This document shows, piece by piece, positions 11,034 through 23,519 of a stretch of 64,000 bases of DNA. How positions within the stretch are numbered: the first letter of the stretch is position 1; every line of letters begins with the position of its first letter. The notes beneath the pieces are model-generated. The model had not been told where the DNA came from. It did not search any database and worked only from the letters and a program-made list of their open reading frames with translations. The stretch comes from Cymodocea nodosa (lineage: Eukaryota > Streptophyta > Magnoliopsida > Alismatales > Cymodoceaceae): positions 18,483,501 to 18,547,500 of the forward strand of contig CM072335.1 of assembly GCA_036874045.1 (NCBI GenBank), in the 5' to 3' direction. The position numbers and the translations under genes are program-made.

Positions 11034-14000
11034 GACTCCATATAATACTTGGACTTTTGATGAAAAGGAGTAAATGACACTGAATTCTAAAGGTTTAAAC
11101 ATCTTATTTTGTGCTTTATATCATGATCAATTTAACAAAGTTTCTGCATATCAAACTGCATATGAGATATGGCATGCATTAGAAGTTGCCAACGAAGGTA
11201 CTAACCAGGTTAAGGAATCTAAGATTAATATGTTAGTACATAAATATGAGCTTTTTAAAATGCACGAAAATGAATGTATCTCTGATATGTTTTCCCGTTT
11301 TCTTGAGATTGTAAATTCATTAAAATCTTTAGGTAAGAAATTCGAGGAAAAAGACTTGGTAAGAAAGATCCTTAGATCTTTAACTAAAATTTAGGCTCAA
11401 AAGACAACATCAATTGAAGAGTCTAAAGATTTAAATACATATACTCTTGATGATCTTATAGGCAGTCTGACAGCCTATGAAGTACAACATTTAGATCCAA
11501 AAGGGTAGAATTCTAGAAGGGACTAGCTTTTGAGGCTGATAAAGTCTTAGAAGTCACTAGTGATTCTGACGACGATTTACTATTGTTGACTAGAAGATTT
11601 AGAAATCTATTGAAGAAACGTAGGAACTTCAGATCAGTAAAGACATCCAGAGATATGGAGAAGAAGTCATTCATAAAAGACAAAATCATATGCTATAAGT
11701 GTAACAAGCTAGGTCACTTTTAAACTGATTGTCCTCTCAACAAAGATAAGAAGAATTTGAGAAGGAATTTCAGGAATAAGAAATTCAGAAAGAGAAGGGC
11801 ACTTAAAGTGACATGGGATGACTCTTTAGCTGCACAAAGTGAAGAAACAAAGGATTCAACATCAGACAAGAATCCTCATCAACATCAAATTTAGAAGAAA
11901 ATTTGGCAAATGTATGCTTCATGGCAAAATTTTGTGAGGTACACAAATCAAAATGGATAATGGACAATGGAGCATCCAACCACATGACTAGAGATATATG
12001 ATTACTTACAGAAGTAACAAAGACCAAGAATGGACAAGTTACCTTTGGAAATAAAAGCAAAACAAATATCCTTGGGTCTAACAAGGTTTAGGTAACTGAA
12101 AAATGTTTTATAAATGATGTCTTATTAGTAGAAAACTTAGGTTTTAATTTATTGAGTGTTCCTGTTTTAATGAAATTTTACAGAGTAATTTTTGAAAAAG
12201 ATTCTTGTAAAATTATGGACATGTCTACAAATGAAATTTTATTCACTGCATATAAGAAAAGATCCATTTTATTCTAAATTTGCCTTTTGATATCATTAAA
12301 GACAATGCTTGCTTAATTGCAAAATTGGATGAAGTTATTTTATAGTATAGAAGGCTAGGACACTCAAATTTAAAATTATTACAAAAGCTATCTAAAAAGA
12401 ATCTAGTTAGAGGTTTACCTAGTATTAAGTATTCGAAAGAGTTTATGTATGATGCATGTGAACTAGGTAAATTATGTAAAACATCCTTTAAAAGTTTAAA
12501 TGAAATAACAAGCAAAAGAGTATTAGAACTAGTGTATACGAATTTATTTGGACCTACTAGGACTACCAGTCTAGAAGGTAAACATTATGCTTTTGTACTA
12601 GTTGATGACTATTCTAGGTTTACTTGGGTTTATTTTCTAGCTAATAAAACTAAAGTTTTTGAAATATTTAAGATATTCTATAATAAAGTTGAAAACTTTG
12701 ATTCAGAAATTCTCCTAGAAATGGTACCAAATGATGTTGATAGAGAAATTGAGAGATTATTTGACGGAATAAGAAATATAAACTTAAATGATAAAGATTT
12801 AGAAGAAAATAATGTCATACTTATAGAAAATGTGGAACAACATAGAAATTGGCATTATGCTTCATCTCATTCTATTGATCAGATAATAGGTGATCCTAAT
12901 CAAAGAGTTAGGACTAAGTCATCAGTAGTCAACATTTGTGGTGTTTATTCATTTGTTTCCTTACTAGAACCTAAGAAAATTAAAGATGTCTTAGAAGATG
13001 AATTTTGGTATTTAGCTATGCAAGATGAGCTAAATCAATTTATAAGAAATGAGGTATGAGATCTAGTTTCACCTCTTGAAAATTAGGCCATAATAGGAAC
13101 AAGGTGGGTATTTAGAAACAAAGTAGATCAGGATGGAAATATAGTTAAAAATAAAGCTAGGTTAGTTGCTCAAGGTTACAAGCAAGAGGAAGGAATTGAC
13201 TATGATGAAACATTTGCTCCTATTGCTAGACTAGAATCAATACGAATTTTGTTAGCATATGCTTATTATATGGATTTCAAATTATATCAAATGGATGTTA
13301 AGACTGCTTTTTTAAATGGATATATAAAAGAAGAAGTTTATGTAAAACAACCTCTAGGTTTTGAAGATTCAAAATATCTTGAGTATGTTTACAAGCTTAA
13401 AAAGGCACTATATAGCCTTAAATAAGCCCCTAGGTCTTGGTATGAAAGATTATCTAAATTTCTTATGGAAAAAAGACATTCTATGGGAAAGGCAGATCAC
13501 ACTCTTTTTATGAAGAAGGTCGAAAAAGATATATTGGTAGTTCAAATCTATGTAGATGACATTATATTTGGAGCAACAAATGATAAATTAGTTGAGCCTT
13601 TTTCAAAAGACATGACTAATCAATTTGAAATGAGTATGATGGGTGAACTATCATTTTTTCTAGGCTTACAAATTAAGCAGTGAAATCAAGGTACTTTTAT
13701 TTCACAAGAAAAATATACTCAAGATTTATTAAAGAGGTTTGGATTAGACAACACTAAAACAAAGAATACACTAATGAGTACTATCACTAAGTTGGATAAA
13801 GATGACTCTAGAAAAACTGTAGACATAAAACAATATAGAAGTATGATTGGTTCATTACTTTATTTAATAGCTAGCCGACCAGATATCATGTTTATTGTGT
13901 GTACTTGTGCTAGATATCAATCTAATCCTAAAGAATCACACCTACTTGCTGTTAAACGAATTTTTAAATATCTATTAGGAACCATCAATTTCGAATTGTT

Positions 14001-14499
14001 TTACTTTAAACACAGTTCTTTAAATTTAATAGGTTATAGTGATGCTGTTTTCACAAGATGTAAGTCTGAAAGAAAAAGCACCAGTAGCACTTTTCAATTA
14101 TTAGGAAATTCTTTAGTGTCATGGTTTAGCAAAAAGCAAAATTGTGTAGCTTTATCTACAACTGAAGCTGAATATATAGCTGCTACACTTTGTTGTGCTC
14201 AAATCCTGTGGATCAGACAAACTTTAAAAGATTTTAATTTAGCCTATGAACCAACTAAGATTTTCTGTGATAGTAGTTCAATAATAAGTTTGTCTAAAAA
14301 TCCTATCTTACATTCACGAGCTAAACATATAGAAGTTCGATATCATTTTCTAAGGGATAAGGTTATAAAAGGAAAAATAGTATTAAATTTTATTCCTATT
14401 ATAGAACAATTAGCAGATCTATTTACAAAACCCTTAGATGAGAATACCTTTTTAAAATTACGATTAGAACTTAGTATCTGTAGATTATCTGATGTTTAG
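11034..14499 (+). pseudogene. Copia B gag-pol (SIRE-like), 5'-truncated and broken
   Basis: Gag begins mid-protein (PYNTW, LNSKGLNILFCAL, NSLKSLGKKF, LRSL). A knuckle near 11690 has a stop inside it. The protease reads WIMDNGASNHMT, so the usual DSG is DNG. Integrase starts at about 12345 (RRLGHSNLKLL, YTNLFGPT, VLVDDYSRFTWVY). It then jumps near 12698 from VENF straight to the region before RT, losing the second and third catalytic residues. RT/RNase H (13080-14499) shows [32 protein letters not shown] at 13549, YRSMIGSLLYL, SRPDI, TEAEYIA and ADLFTKPLD, which fit the SIRE lineage. Stops at 13057, 13084, 13423 and 13681 break it. The 5' LTR is missing. Confidence 0.9.
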
Positions 14500-16310
14500 A
14501 TTGTCTTGTTCATTGCATAACATTTTGGTTTGTTATAAAGTAACTTTAGAATTTAATTTCTTTATTAAAAAAAAAACTCAAAATATCTGTTTTAGAATTA
14601 TTGTTTACTAGTAGTTAAGAATTTATGAAATTTTGATTTTTATTGAAATCAATTTATTTAAGAAAAATTCAGAAAAGGTTACTTAAGGAAAGTTAATTTG
14701 ATTCAATATGAGTGCCAACTATATTTTTGTTACTTATGTATATGCCATTATAGAAATTTTAACTGGAAAATACATAGAAAATATGTACCGTTTATTAAAG
14801 GAAAGTTATTAACATATTGTTGGAAAAATTAAGTCTTGCGGTTGTCTCTTATTCAATTTACTATCTTGTTTTATTGTTTGTCTACAATTGCTTGAGTAAT
14901 TAAGTCCGTTAGGGGATCTTAAACCTTAGCCACTTGAACCAACTAGTTTGGGATGTGCTAATTGAAAACTCATTTTATAATTAATTCAGATTCTATATAT
15001 TTTGTTTTTTAAAAAAAAGGGTTACCTGTTCTCACTTATCATTGAGTAACGAGTTATCTTTCCCTTAAGGAATTATGATCATGTAAAAAGATGATATTGT
15101 GGGAGGTAATACATAAAATATATAAGAAAAAGGGGGTAATGTACTCAAGCTTAGTTTATTTTACAGGTGTTATAACAATTCTGCCATAATTTGTGCATAT
15201 AATCTTTGTTATTTTTCTTTGTTACTATCTATCCTTTACACATAATGTAATGCATTTATTTTCTTAAGTTCATGTACTCATTATTGAATTCTTTTAAGTT
15301 ACCTGAATGTATATCTTTATGAATTTTCTTTTGTAAACTGAATAAAATAGAAGCCAGAAAGTCTAAATTGTTAAATCTACTACTTATTTCTGTATTTAAA
15401 TTTAACAAAAAAAAAGGATAGAGAGACCCAAATCTATTGGGACTTGGAAACCCAATTTAAGTACGTCATTTTTGAACTTAAATGTCAAATCTATTTAAGG
15501 CTTAGCAACCCAATTAATTCAGCTATTTTTGAACTTAAATGACAAATTTATTAGGGCTTGTTGACCTAATATTAAGTATGCCATAGATTCTCTAGACTAC
15601 ATTTATGTAGGGGGAGCAAACAATTACAAACAATGGTAAATTAATCAAATGCAAATATTCTAGAACTTATAAAGATAAAAAGTTAGACTCATTCAGTTAG
15701 TTTAACGTATAGTTATGCATTTCACTTGATTTTAGCTATTTTATCTAACCCTCCGAGTTTTTCATATTGTTAAGTTTTTACTCTTCTATAAACTCGAATA
15801 GTTAGATTTCTCTCTAAGTTTCTATTTTAAATTCTTATATTTTATCCTTTTAAGAAACTCAAATAGTTATGCTTAAGTCTTCGACTTTTACGTATATCCA
15901 TTTGAGAAACTCAAATAGTTAACTTAATATTATTATATTTTTATGAAAGACTTAATATATGACAATAACTATTCTAGTTTGTCGTATAGTTATGTACTTT
16001 ACTACTCATAAAACTTGAATAGTTATCATAAGTCTTTGAGTTTTCTCATTTTTACTTGGTAGTAGTTATTTTCTTTACACGAACAGTTACGCTAAGTCCT
16101 CTACTATTGTCGATTGTAAAACTTGTAGAGTTATTATAAGCATTCGAGTTATTTATTAGTAACGGATCTTATATTTATGATTTCAATGATTGAATCCGTT
16201 TATCCATTTATAAACTCGAAGAGTTATAAATGTTTTACTGACAACCTTTTGTGTTTCTACCGTGGTAAAACCCTAGTTTCACAATCTTTACTTCCACTAA
16301 GTTCTACAGT
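14500..16310 (+). other. Copia B post-pol spacer
   Basis: AT-rich, with no coding frame I can support. It has two purine runs (AAAAAGGGGG near 15128, AGGGGGAGCA near 15611), a 57-bp tandem repeat at 15429, and an array of AACTCGAATAGTTA-type short repeats at 15700-16220. Long spacers between pol and a third ORF are usual in SIRE-type elements. Confidence 0.6.
15429..15590 (+). repeat. 57-bp tandem repeat, about 2.8 units
   Basis: Units start at 15429, 15486 and 15543 with CAAATCTATT or CAAATTTATT, exactly 57 bp apart. Each contains a shared TTTTTGAACTTAAATG segment in the first two units. The third is partial. Confidence 0.85.
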
Positions 16311-16362
16311 GAACAATGAAGATTAATTGACATTGTCAGGATGTGGACAAGGATGTGGTAAA

Positions 16363-17182
16363 ATGACAAAAGTGTAGAAAAGAGAGATGGAACTTCAGAA
16401 GATAGAAAATGAGATCAACGACATTTACTCAAGGTATACTTTTTCTAATGAAGTATTGCATGAAATTAGAAAAGCTGTTTAAGACGAGAAAAATTTCTGT
16501 TGAAAATTTATTCAAAATTATGCTGAAACATACTTTAGACTAAAACAAACTGAACCTTTTGTGTTACAAATGTGGAAAAGAACATTACAACCTAACCCTG
16601 AGGTTGTTACACATTCTAGACAAGTACCTGAAAAATCGGTACAGTCTATTACTTATTATGGAAAGAAATGGGGACCAATGATGGAAAATGCCAACAAGGA
16701 ATTAGAATCTTTGTATTCCCAAAATTATTTTCCCCTAGCTATTTTAGACGACATTCAACAGTTTATTGATGAACAGAAAACTGCCATTTGGAAAATAGGC
16801 CTTCAAAGTGAAGGACAAAAAGTCTATCAACTAAAAATGGCAAAGGTTGAGAGCTTAAAACTCTATATTCCATTATTGCAACCTAGGTATCATGGTGAAG
16901 GACCATCAAGACCACAGGTGCCTTTAATAGGAAAAATTAAGAAAACTTTAGAACCTCCTAAACAACCAGAAACACTGCAGACATATAGTTAGAAAAAGAA
17001 GAAGACATTAGAATATTTTGGATTGACTACAGGTGTACAAGACATATTACAGCAAAGAGAAGAATCGTTGAAGAATGGAAAACTATGTTCCATTGCACAA
17101 GCTAGACAGGATTTTGTTTTAGGAATCCCAACAGATGTGACAAATATCAGATTACAAGCATACACTCTAAGGTATTGTGTCA
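16363..17182 (+). pseudogene. Copia B third ORF, 5' part
   Basis: A frame with a few stops. The longest open part is 16561-16992, followed by 17023-17182 after one stop. Recognisable text includes EIENEINDIYSRYTF-like coiled sequence, YGKKWGPMMENANKELESL, and a Pro-rich stretch near 16890. The frame is cut at 17182 by the gypsy G1 LTR and resumes after the target duplication at 33445. The ORF sits where SIRE elements carry their env-like ORF, but I see no signal peptide or clear transmembrane segment. Function unknown. Confidence 0.7.
17178..17182. repeat. Target site duplication of G1, left
   Basis: TGTCA immediately before the LTR start. The same five bases follow the right LTR at 33440-33444. 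Confidence 0.93.
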
Positions 17183-17379
17183 TGTTTAGAATGAAAAAGT
17201 GCATATTATTAATGGTTAAATGATGGTTAAGTGCATAATATTTAACTTATCATATGAGAATTAAGCCATTATGTTATAATTGCATTGTTATATGTTTTAA
17301 TTGAAGAATCTGCTTAATTTTGGGGAATTAATGTCAATTTAGTACATTTCTGAACTGTTAGTAAGTTGCAGGCTATGAA

Positions 17380-17990
17380 ATTCTTAAGTATCCGAATTTT
17401 CTAATATTTCAGACAGTTATGTTTAACAGACCGAACATGTCGAATAGTTATGTTTAAATTGTCGAACAGTTATGTTTTGAAAGAATATTTTATTATTTCC
17501 TGAAGTACACGTGTCGAAACCATAATGCATGACTTAAGTGAACTTTCGGTGAGTTATCTCTAACTATCCGAAATTGCAGTTGGGCATTAGATAGTTATAT
17601 GTGTAACCCTCCGAAATCTCTTTTTATTTATAAAATAGCTGTGGACACGTGTTATGTTCTGGTAAAGTGACTTAAGTGGATTTTCGGTGAGTTAGCTGTA
17701 ACTATCCGGAATGCATCTGAGCATCGGATAGTTAGACCTGTAACTCTCCGAAATGTGTATTTTATTATTAAATTGCTGCTGACACATGTCGAGATTTGGT
17801 AGATTTACTTAAGTTATATATCGGTGAGTTAGCTGTAACTATCCGAAATGCATCTAAGCATCAGATAGTTAAGTTTATAAGTATCTGAAATGCACCTGAG
17901 TATTAGATAGTTAAATTTATGCACGTGTTTTATAGTTAAATCAACGAAGAAAGTCCGTTGAGTTATTTATAACTCCACGGACTATTTATT
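17380..17990 (+). repeat. Hairpin and G-box array in G1 U3
   Basis: Successive units pair TCGGTGAGTTA with TAACTATCCGA and CGGATAGTTA with TAACTCTCCGA, for example 17684-17709 and 17724-17751. CACGTG occurs at 17508, 17646 and 17922. The right LTR has the same array at 31430-32045. The AACGG/CCGTT arms resemble MYB cores and ACGTG is a bZIP core, so an enhancer function is plausible but not shown. Confidence 0.75.
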
Positions 17991-18144
17991 TTCTAATATG
18001 CCACTATAGCGGTTGCAGAAACAGGACAGTTGGAAGAAAAACCATGATTGCATGTATTGCGTAGGAAGAAGAAATCATCGCCATTGATATGAATGAAGGA
18101 AATCCAACCAATCATTCAAGCAGAAACAGTTACTACTGAGGAAA

Positions 18145-18152
18145 TATAAAAG
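18145..18152 (+). promoter_or_regulatory. TATA box, G1 5' LTR
   Basis: TATAAAAG. The identical octamer is at the same place in every LTR of the family: 32209, 36581, 47734 and, on the minus strand, 61442-61449. Transcription would start near 18175. Confidence 0.75.
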
Positions 18153-18545
18153 AAAAGAAGAAAAAGAAGTGCGTGTGTGATCGATGGACGGCCAATATAT
18201 ACAGAGGAGGAGCACCGAGCTTTCTGCAGACAGTGTTGGCGATTCTCCAAAGTACCACACCAACCATCGTTACCACCACCATATCTACCATAATCACTAA
18301 CCATCGGAGGTATGTGAGAATACTTTCTTGATGTCGGGTCGATTTCGAGCCAAACACAATGCCTGACAACCACTGTGAGGAGTGATCGCGTCACGGGAAG
18401 GGAAGCCATTTTCACCAAGCGCCGACTCATATTTCAGGAGATCGTAAAGCTTTTAGCCTTGGCTTTGGGTTGATGCTTGTATGCTGAAGAGAAGATTATC
18501 GTGCAATTTTGGACTCACGATTCTATAGGGAGAGGAGACAGAATT

Positions 18546-18551
18546 GTAAGT
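18546..18551 (+). other. Candidate leader splice donor
   Basis: GTAAGT preceded by CAGAATT, conserved at 36975 in G2 and at 61051-61046 on the minus strand in G3. It lies downstream of the TATA box and upstream of the primer site, the place where retroviruses have the donor for subgenomic RNAs. Its use is inferred. Confidence 0.4.
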
Positions 18552-19395
18552 GGTTTAATTTTCAGTGGTGTAATCGCGTTGCAAGTAGTGTCGGAAGTAT
18601 TTACTGTCGAGTGAGATTACTTTACATTTCACATTTCGCCCATTTCCATATTCATATTAAAACAAAAATACCAAAAACAATTTATCTATGTTTGTATGTT
18701 GTATTTGAGTGTTGTATTGTTTGTGTTGCATCGTGATTAATATTATCTTTGTTAGAGTTGTGATTGTTTTATGTTTGTTTTAGTTTTACAGTTTACTGAA
18801 ATTGGTTCGTTCAAAAGACTTAAAGATTTTAATGGTTACTGTTTGAATTATCTGAATGTTAGTATTGCTTAATGATAAATCCAGTGTTTACTAACATTAA
18901 AGAGTTTAATTGATGTTATTTACAATCTGTGGAATCACCCAATGGTTGGCCGAATTCCTCTGTAAATAGCAGTATTAAAAAGAAAAGACAGGCTCGTAGA
19001 GTTAACTTAAGTCCACAAGGTTAGTCCATTGAGTTAGCCATAATTCAACGAACTTTATCCGTTGAGTTAACTGTAATTCAATGGAGAGCTTATTGAATAT
19101 ATAAATTTGATTGTTAACAAACGAACAGTTCTCAAATTCTTCAGCAATTCCTTGTGGGATCGACCTGTACTTGCACACTAATACAATAGATACTATGCAC
19201 TTGCAGTTAAAGTACAAATTGGAATTAATATCTAAATTGTATTAAAGGTTGTTTGTTTACTTCTAAAAGAAAGAATAGGCATAAAGATAAATTAACTAAA
19301 AAAAAAGAAGTAACAAATCCAAGTTTTTCTGGTACGTTATTGGAGATCTAATCAGATACTTTGATGTAGTGCTAGGAAAACACAAACTAGTTTTA

Positions 19396-19413
19396 TGGCG
19401 CCATTGCCGGGGA
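19396..19413 (+). other. G1 primer binding site
   Basis: TGGCGCCATTGCCGGGGA, one base different from the G2 site TGGCGCCGTTGCCGGGGA. The TGGCGCC start is typical of Athila-type elements, usually assigned to tRNA-Asp. Confidence 0.88.
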
Positions 19414-19519
19414 ATTGAATTGAATTGACTAGAATTGAATTGAATTGATATAAGCAACTGCTAGAGCTATTTTGTTTTAATAGCCAAAGTGTTGTGTATT
19501 TTCTTCTGTAATTGAGAAT

Positions 19520-22500
19520 ATGGCATATGCTTATGCTCAAAGATTTTTGAAACCTGTAATTAGCTTATGTGAATTCTGCAAGTCTAAAGGGCATGACATT
19601 TCTAACTATTTGAAACTGAGACGTTTATAGATGATTAGATCCCATGAACAACAAATGAATTATCCTCAATATGATAGAGCCGAGTATGATAATCCTATAG
19701 TTTACCCAACTGATGGTCAGCATAGAATGTGTAATATGTTGAGAGACACAGAAGTTTGGGATAGGTATGACAGACTGGAGCGTAGTATAGAGCAAAATCT
19801 TGACAAACTGGAATACTTTATGTGTCAGCAATAAGAAGTCAACCAATTAAATTATAAGGAAGCATATTCAGAACCTAAAAAGGATATAATTTACGAAACT
19901 GAAAAAACCATAATGAAAATTGATCAAAAATTGAATGCAATGAGATTAGATGATCTGGAAAGAAAATTAAAAGCATTGGACGAATATACAATGAAAATAC
20001 AAGTTATGCAAGAGGACAATAAAAATTATAATGTTATAAACCTGCAAAATTTGCAAAACACAACTAAAAGAAAATATTAATGCAAGAAAATTTAAAGAAT
20101 GCACTTTAAAACTAAAAACAATTGAAGATCATAAACATGAAAATGATATACAAAAACATCATAAAAGTAATGAAAATCTAGAAGATGTATGTGTAACATT
20201 AAGATCAGGAACTGATATACCACCAAGAACTCAAAATGAAAATGATATGAAGGTGGATAAGAGTAAAAATCAAAATGATAATGAAAATGTAATAGCTGAA
20301 AATCTAGAAATCACTGAAGAACAATCTGAATCTGCTAATGAAGTTAAAAATGATCAAACAAATCAAATGAAAGAAAAAGAATCTTTGAAATCAAAATCTT
20401 TAGTACCCTATCCTGAAAGATTACAACAAACAATACTTGAAAAACAAGAAAAAATCAAAGAAATTTTTGAAAAAGTACAAGTTAACATTCCTTTGTTAGA
20501 TCTAGAAGAAATTAATTTAGAAAATGATGATGTTCAATTAGGAGCTCTAGCTTCTGATGGGCAACATTTAGAATTAAAACCTTTACCTCCTGAATTAACC
20601 TATATATTTCTAGAAGATAAACGAACCTGTCCAATCATTATTGCTTCAGATTTAACAGAGGATCAAATAGCTAAATTAAAAGATGTAGTAAAGAGTTATA
20701 AAGAAGCAATATGATGGACTATGACTGATATAAAAGGGTTAAGTTCAACTTTATGCTGTCACCACATATATTTAGAAGAAAATGCTAAACTTGTTAGAAT
20801 TCCTGAGAGGAGATTAAATCCAAACCTTAAAGAAGTAGTCAAGAAGGAAATAGTGAAATGGTTGGATAATGACATAATTTATCCGATTTCTGATAGCTCA
20901 TGGGTTAGCCCAATCCATGTAGTTCCCAAGAAATCAGGATTAACAGTTATTAGGAATGAAAGTCAAGACTTGATACCTACTAGAATTCAATCAGGCTGGA
21001 GAGTATGTATAGACTATAGAAAGCTGAATGCTCTGACTAGGAAAGATCATTTTCCCTTACCTTTTATAGATCAAATGCTGGAAAGATTAGCAAGGCAAGA
21101 ATATTTTTGTTTCCTAGACGAGTATTCAGGTTATAATCAAATTCCAGTAGCATTAGAGGATCAAGAGAAAACAACGTTCACATGTCCTAATGGAACTTAT
21201 GCTTTTAAGAGAATGCCATTCCGATTATGCAATGCGCCAGCTACCTTTCAAAGGTGTATGCAAGGCATATTTACTGGAATGACTGAGGATTTCTTAGAAA
21301 TATTTATGGATGATTTTACTGTATATGGCAACTCATATGAAGTTTGTTTAAGCAATTTAGACCAAATATTAAAACGCTGTGTGGAAAAAAATCTGGTTTT
21401 AAATTTGGAAAACTGTCACTTCATGGTTAAACAAGGAATAGTCTTACAGCATGTTGTTTCTAAGAAAGGGTTGGAAGTAGATAAAGCTAAAATAGAAGTA
21501 ATTTCTAATCTACCAGAACCTAAATCAGTAAAAGATATTATATCATTTCTAGGACATGCTGGTTTTTATCGAAGATTTATTAAAGACTTTAGCAAAATAG
21601 CTAGACCTTTAACTAATCTATTAAAAGATGTCCCATTTAACTTTGATAAAAATTATAAGGAAGCATTTTTCAGACTTAAGACTAGCTTAATTTGAACTCT
21701 TATAATTCAAGCACCTGATTGGAACCATCCATTTGAATTAATGTGCGATGCATCTGATTTTGCTATAGCAGCAGTGTTAGGACAGAAAATAGAAAAATCT
21801 CCTAGAGTGATTCATTATGCAAGCAAAACCTTAAATGATGCTCAAGTTAATGACACAACTACTAAAAAAGAACTATTAGCTATTGTGTTTGCCTTAGAAA
21901 AGTTTAGATCATATCTAATTGGAGCTAAAGTGATAGTATATACGGATCATTCAGCTCTAAAACATTTAATAAAGAAAAAAGAGACTAAACCTAGATTGAT
22001 CCGATGGATATTATTATTACAAGAATTTGATCTAGAAATTAAAGATAAAAAAGGTTGTGAGAATGTAGTAGCAGATCATTTATCAAGATTACAAATAGAA
22101 AAATCAAATATTGAAATTAAGGATAATTTTCTTGATGAACAATTAATGACCATCAACACAATGCCTTGGTATGTAGACATAGTTAATTACTTAGTAACTA
22201 GTTTAACACCTAAGGATTGGAATAGACAAGATAAGAAATTGTTTTTCTCAAGAGTAAAATATTACTATTGGGAAGACCCATACTTATTTAAGAAATGTCC
22301 TGATTTGGTTTTAAGGAGGTGTGTTCCAGAAACTGAATATCCGAGCATATTGTCTTTCTGTCATGACCAAGCTTGTGGAGGGCATTTTGGTTCAGGGAAA
22401 ACTGCTGCAAAAATTCTGCAATGTGGGTTTTATTGGCCAACACTATTGAAAGATGCTCATAAATATTGCTTAAGTTGTTTAAGATGTCAACAAATAGGAA

Positions 22501-23465
22501 GAATATCAAAGAGGAATATGATGTCTCTTAATCTTATTGTTGAGGTTGAAATCTTTGATGTGTGGGGAATAGATTTTATGGGTCCATTTCCTATGTCTAA
22601 TCAATTTAATTACATATTGTTGGGGGTAGATTATGTATCTAAATGGATAGAAGCTATTCCTACAAAAACTAATGATAACAAAGTGGTAATACAATTTATA
22701 AGAACAAATATATTTACTAGATTTGGAATACCTAAAGCTATTATCAGTGATAGAGGAACTCATTTCTGTAATAGAAGTTTTGAAGCCTTAATGAAGAAAT
22801 ATGGAGTAAACCACAAAATTACATCATATCATCCGCAAACAAGTGAACAAGTAGAAAGTGCAAACAAACAAATTAAGTTAATCTTAGAAAAAGTAGTAAA
22901 TCCTACTAGAACAGATTGGGCTTATAGATTGATAGATGAACTTTGAGCTTATAGAACTACTTATAAAACGAGCTTAGGTATGTTACCTTTTAAGCTAGTA
23001 AATGGAAAAAGTTGTCATTTACCTGCTGAAATTGAACATAAAGCTTATTGGGCATTAAAAACTCTGAACACTAATTTAAATCAAGCTACTGAAAATAGAA
23101 AAATGCAACTAATTGAATTAGAAGAATTTAGAAATGAAGCTTATTCGAAGACTGTAAGAGAAAAAGAGAAAATTAAATTCTAGCATGATAGAAAAATTAT
23201 TCCAAAAAGCTTTGAAATAGGACAAGAAGTATATCTTTATATGGCTAGACTCCATAACCATCTAGGAAAATTAAGATCTAGATGGGGAGGACCTTACATA
23301 GTTTGAAATATTTATCCTTATGGAGCTATTGAAATTGAAAATCCTAAAAATCAGAATATATTTAAAGTAAATGGACAAACACTTAGACCTATTCTGAAAA
23401 TACTAAAAAGCTCCTTTGGAATTATAGAAGAAGTCAGAGTAGAGGATTACTCGAGCTTTACTTAG
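19520..23465 (+). pseudogene. G1 pol polyprotein (protease deleted), broken
   Basis: The conserved ATG at 19520 begins MAYAYAQRFLK. A zinc knuckle follows, CEFCKSKGHDISNY, whose last Cys is Tyr. A charged linker rich in Asn/Lys/Glu runs to about 20490. The reading frame then passes from NIPLLDL directly to EEINLENDDV, skipping the roughly 690-bp protease segment present in G2 and G3. RT: YRKLNALTRKDHFPLPF, FKRMPFRLCNAPATFQRCM and FMDDF near 21303. RNase H begins MCDASDFAI at 21741. Integrase shows the HHCC finger, [17 protein letters not shown] and [10 protein letters not shown]. Stops at 19626, 19832, 20712, 21693, 22944, 23181 and 23304 and a frameshift near 20060 break it. Most stops fit TGG to TAG/TGA or C to T changes. 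Confidence 0.92.
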
Positions 23466-23519
23466 TAAGAAATCAATTTTTATGTTTATATATAAAAAAA
23501 TTTATAAAAAAAAAAAACA

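Larger units (their letters stand above)
17183..19388 (+). mobile_element. G1 5' LTR
   Basis: Starts TGTTTAGAATGAAAAAGTGC right after the target duplication and ends at CACAAACT, 7 bp before the primer site; the final A of the usual CAAACA end is mutated. U3 runs to the TATA box at 18145. Nearby on the sense strand is a strong splice donor GTAAGT at 18546. On the opposite strand an open frame of 104 codons (18430-18116) overlaps the promoter and is open in all five LTRs of this family here. Confidence 0.92.

Noticed and set aside
15590-15625. AGGGGGAGCA as the copia B polypurine tract
   Set aside because: No LTR start follows; the LTR with a proper purine tract is at 35524-35538.
17380-17990. 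Direct repeats as a CRISPR-like array
   Set aside because: Spacing and unit sequence vary, units are inverted repeats within an LTR, and the DNA is eukaryotic.
22506-22763. Antisense 85-codon frame open in all three integrases (also 41580-41837 and 56167-56424)
   Set aside because: It lies opposite the conserved integrase core, so protein constraint on the sense strand keeps it open; no independent signal.
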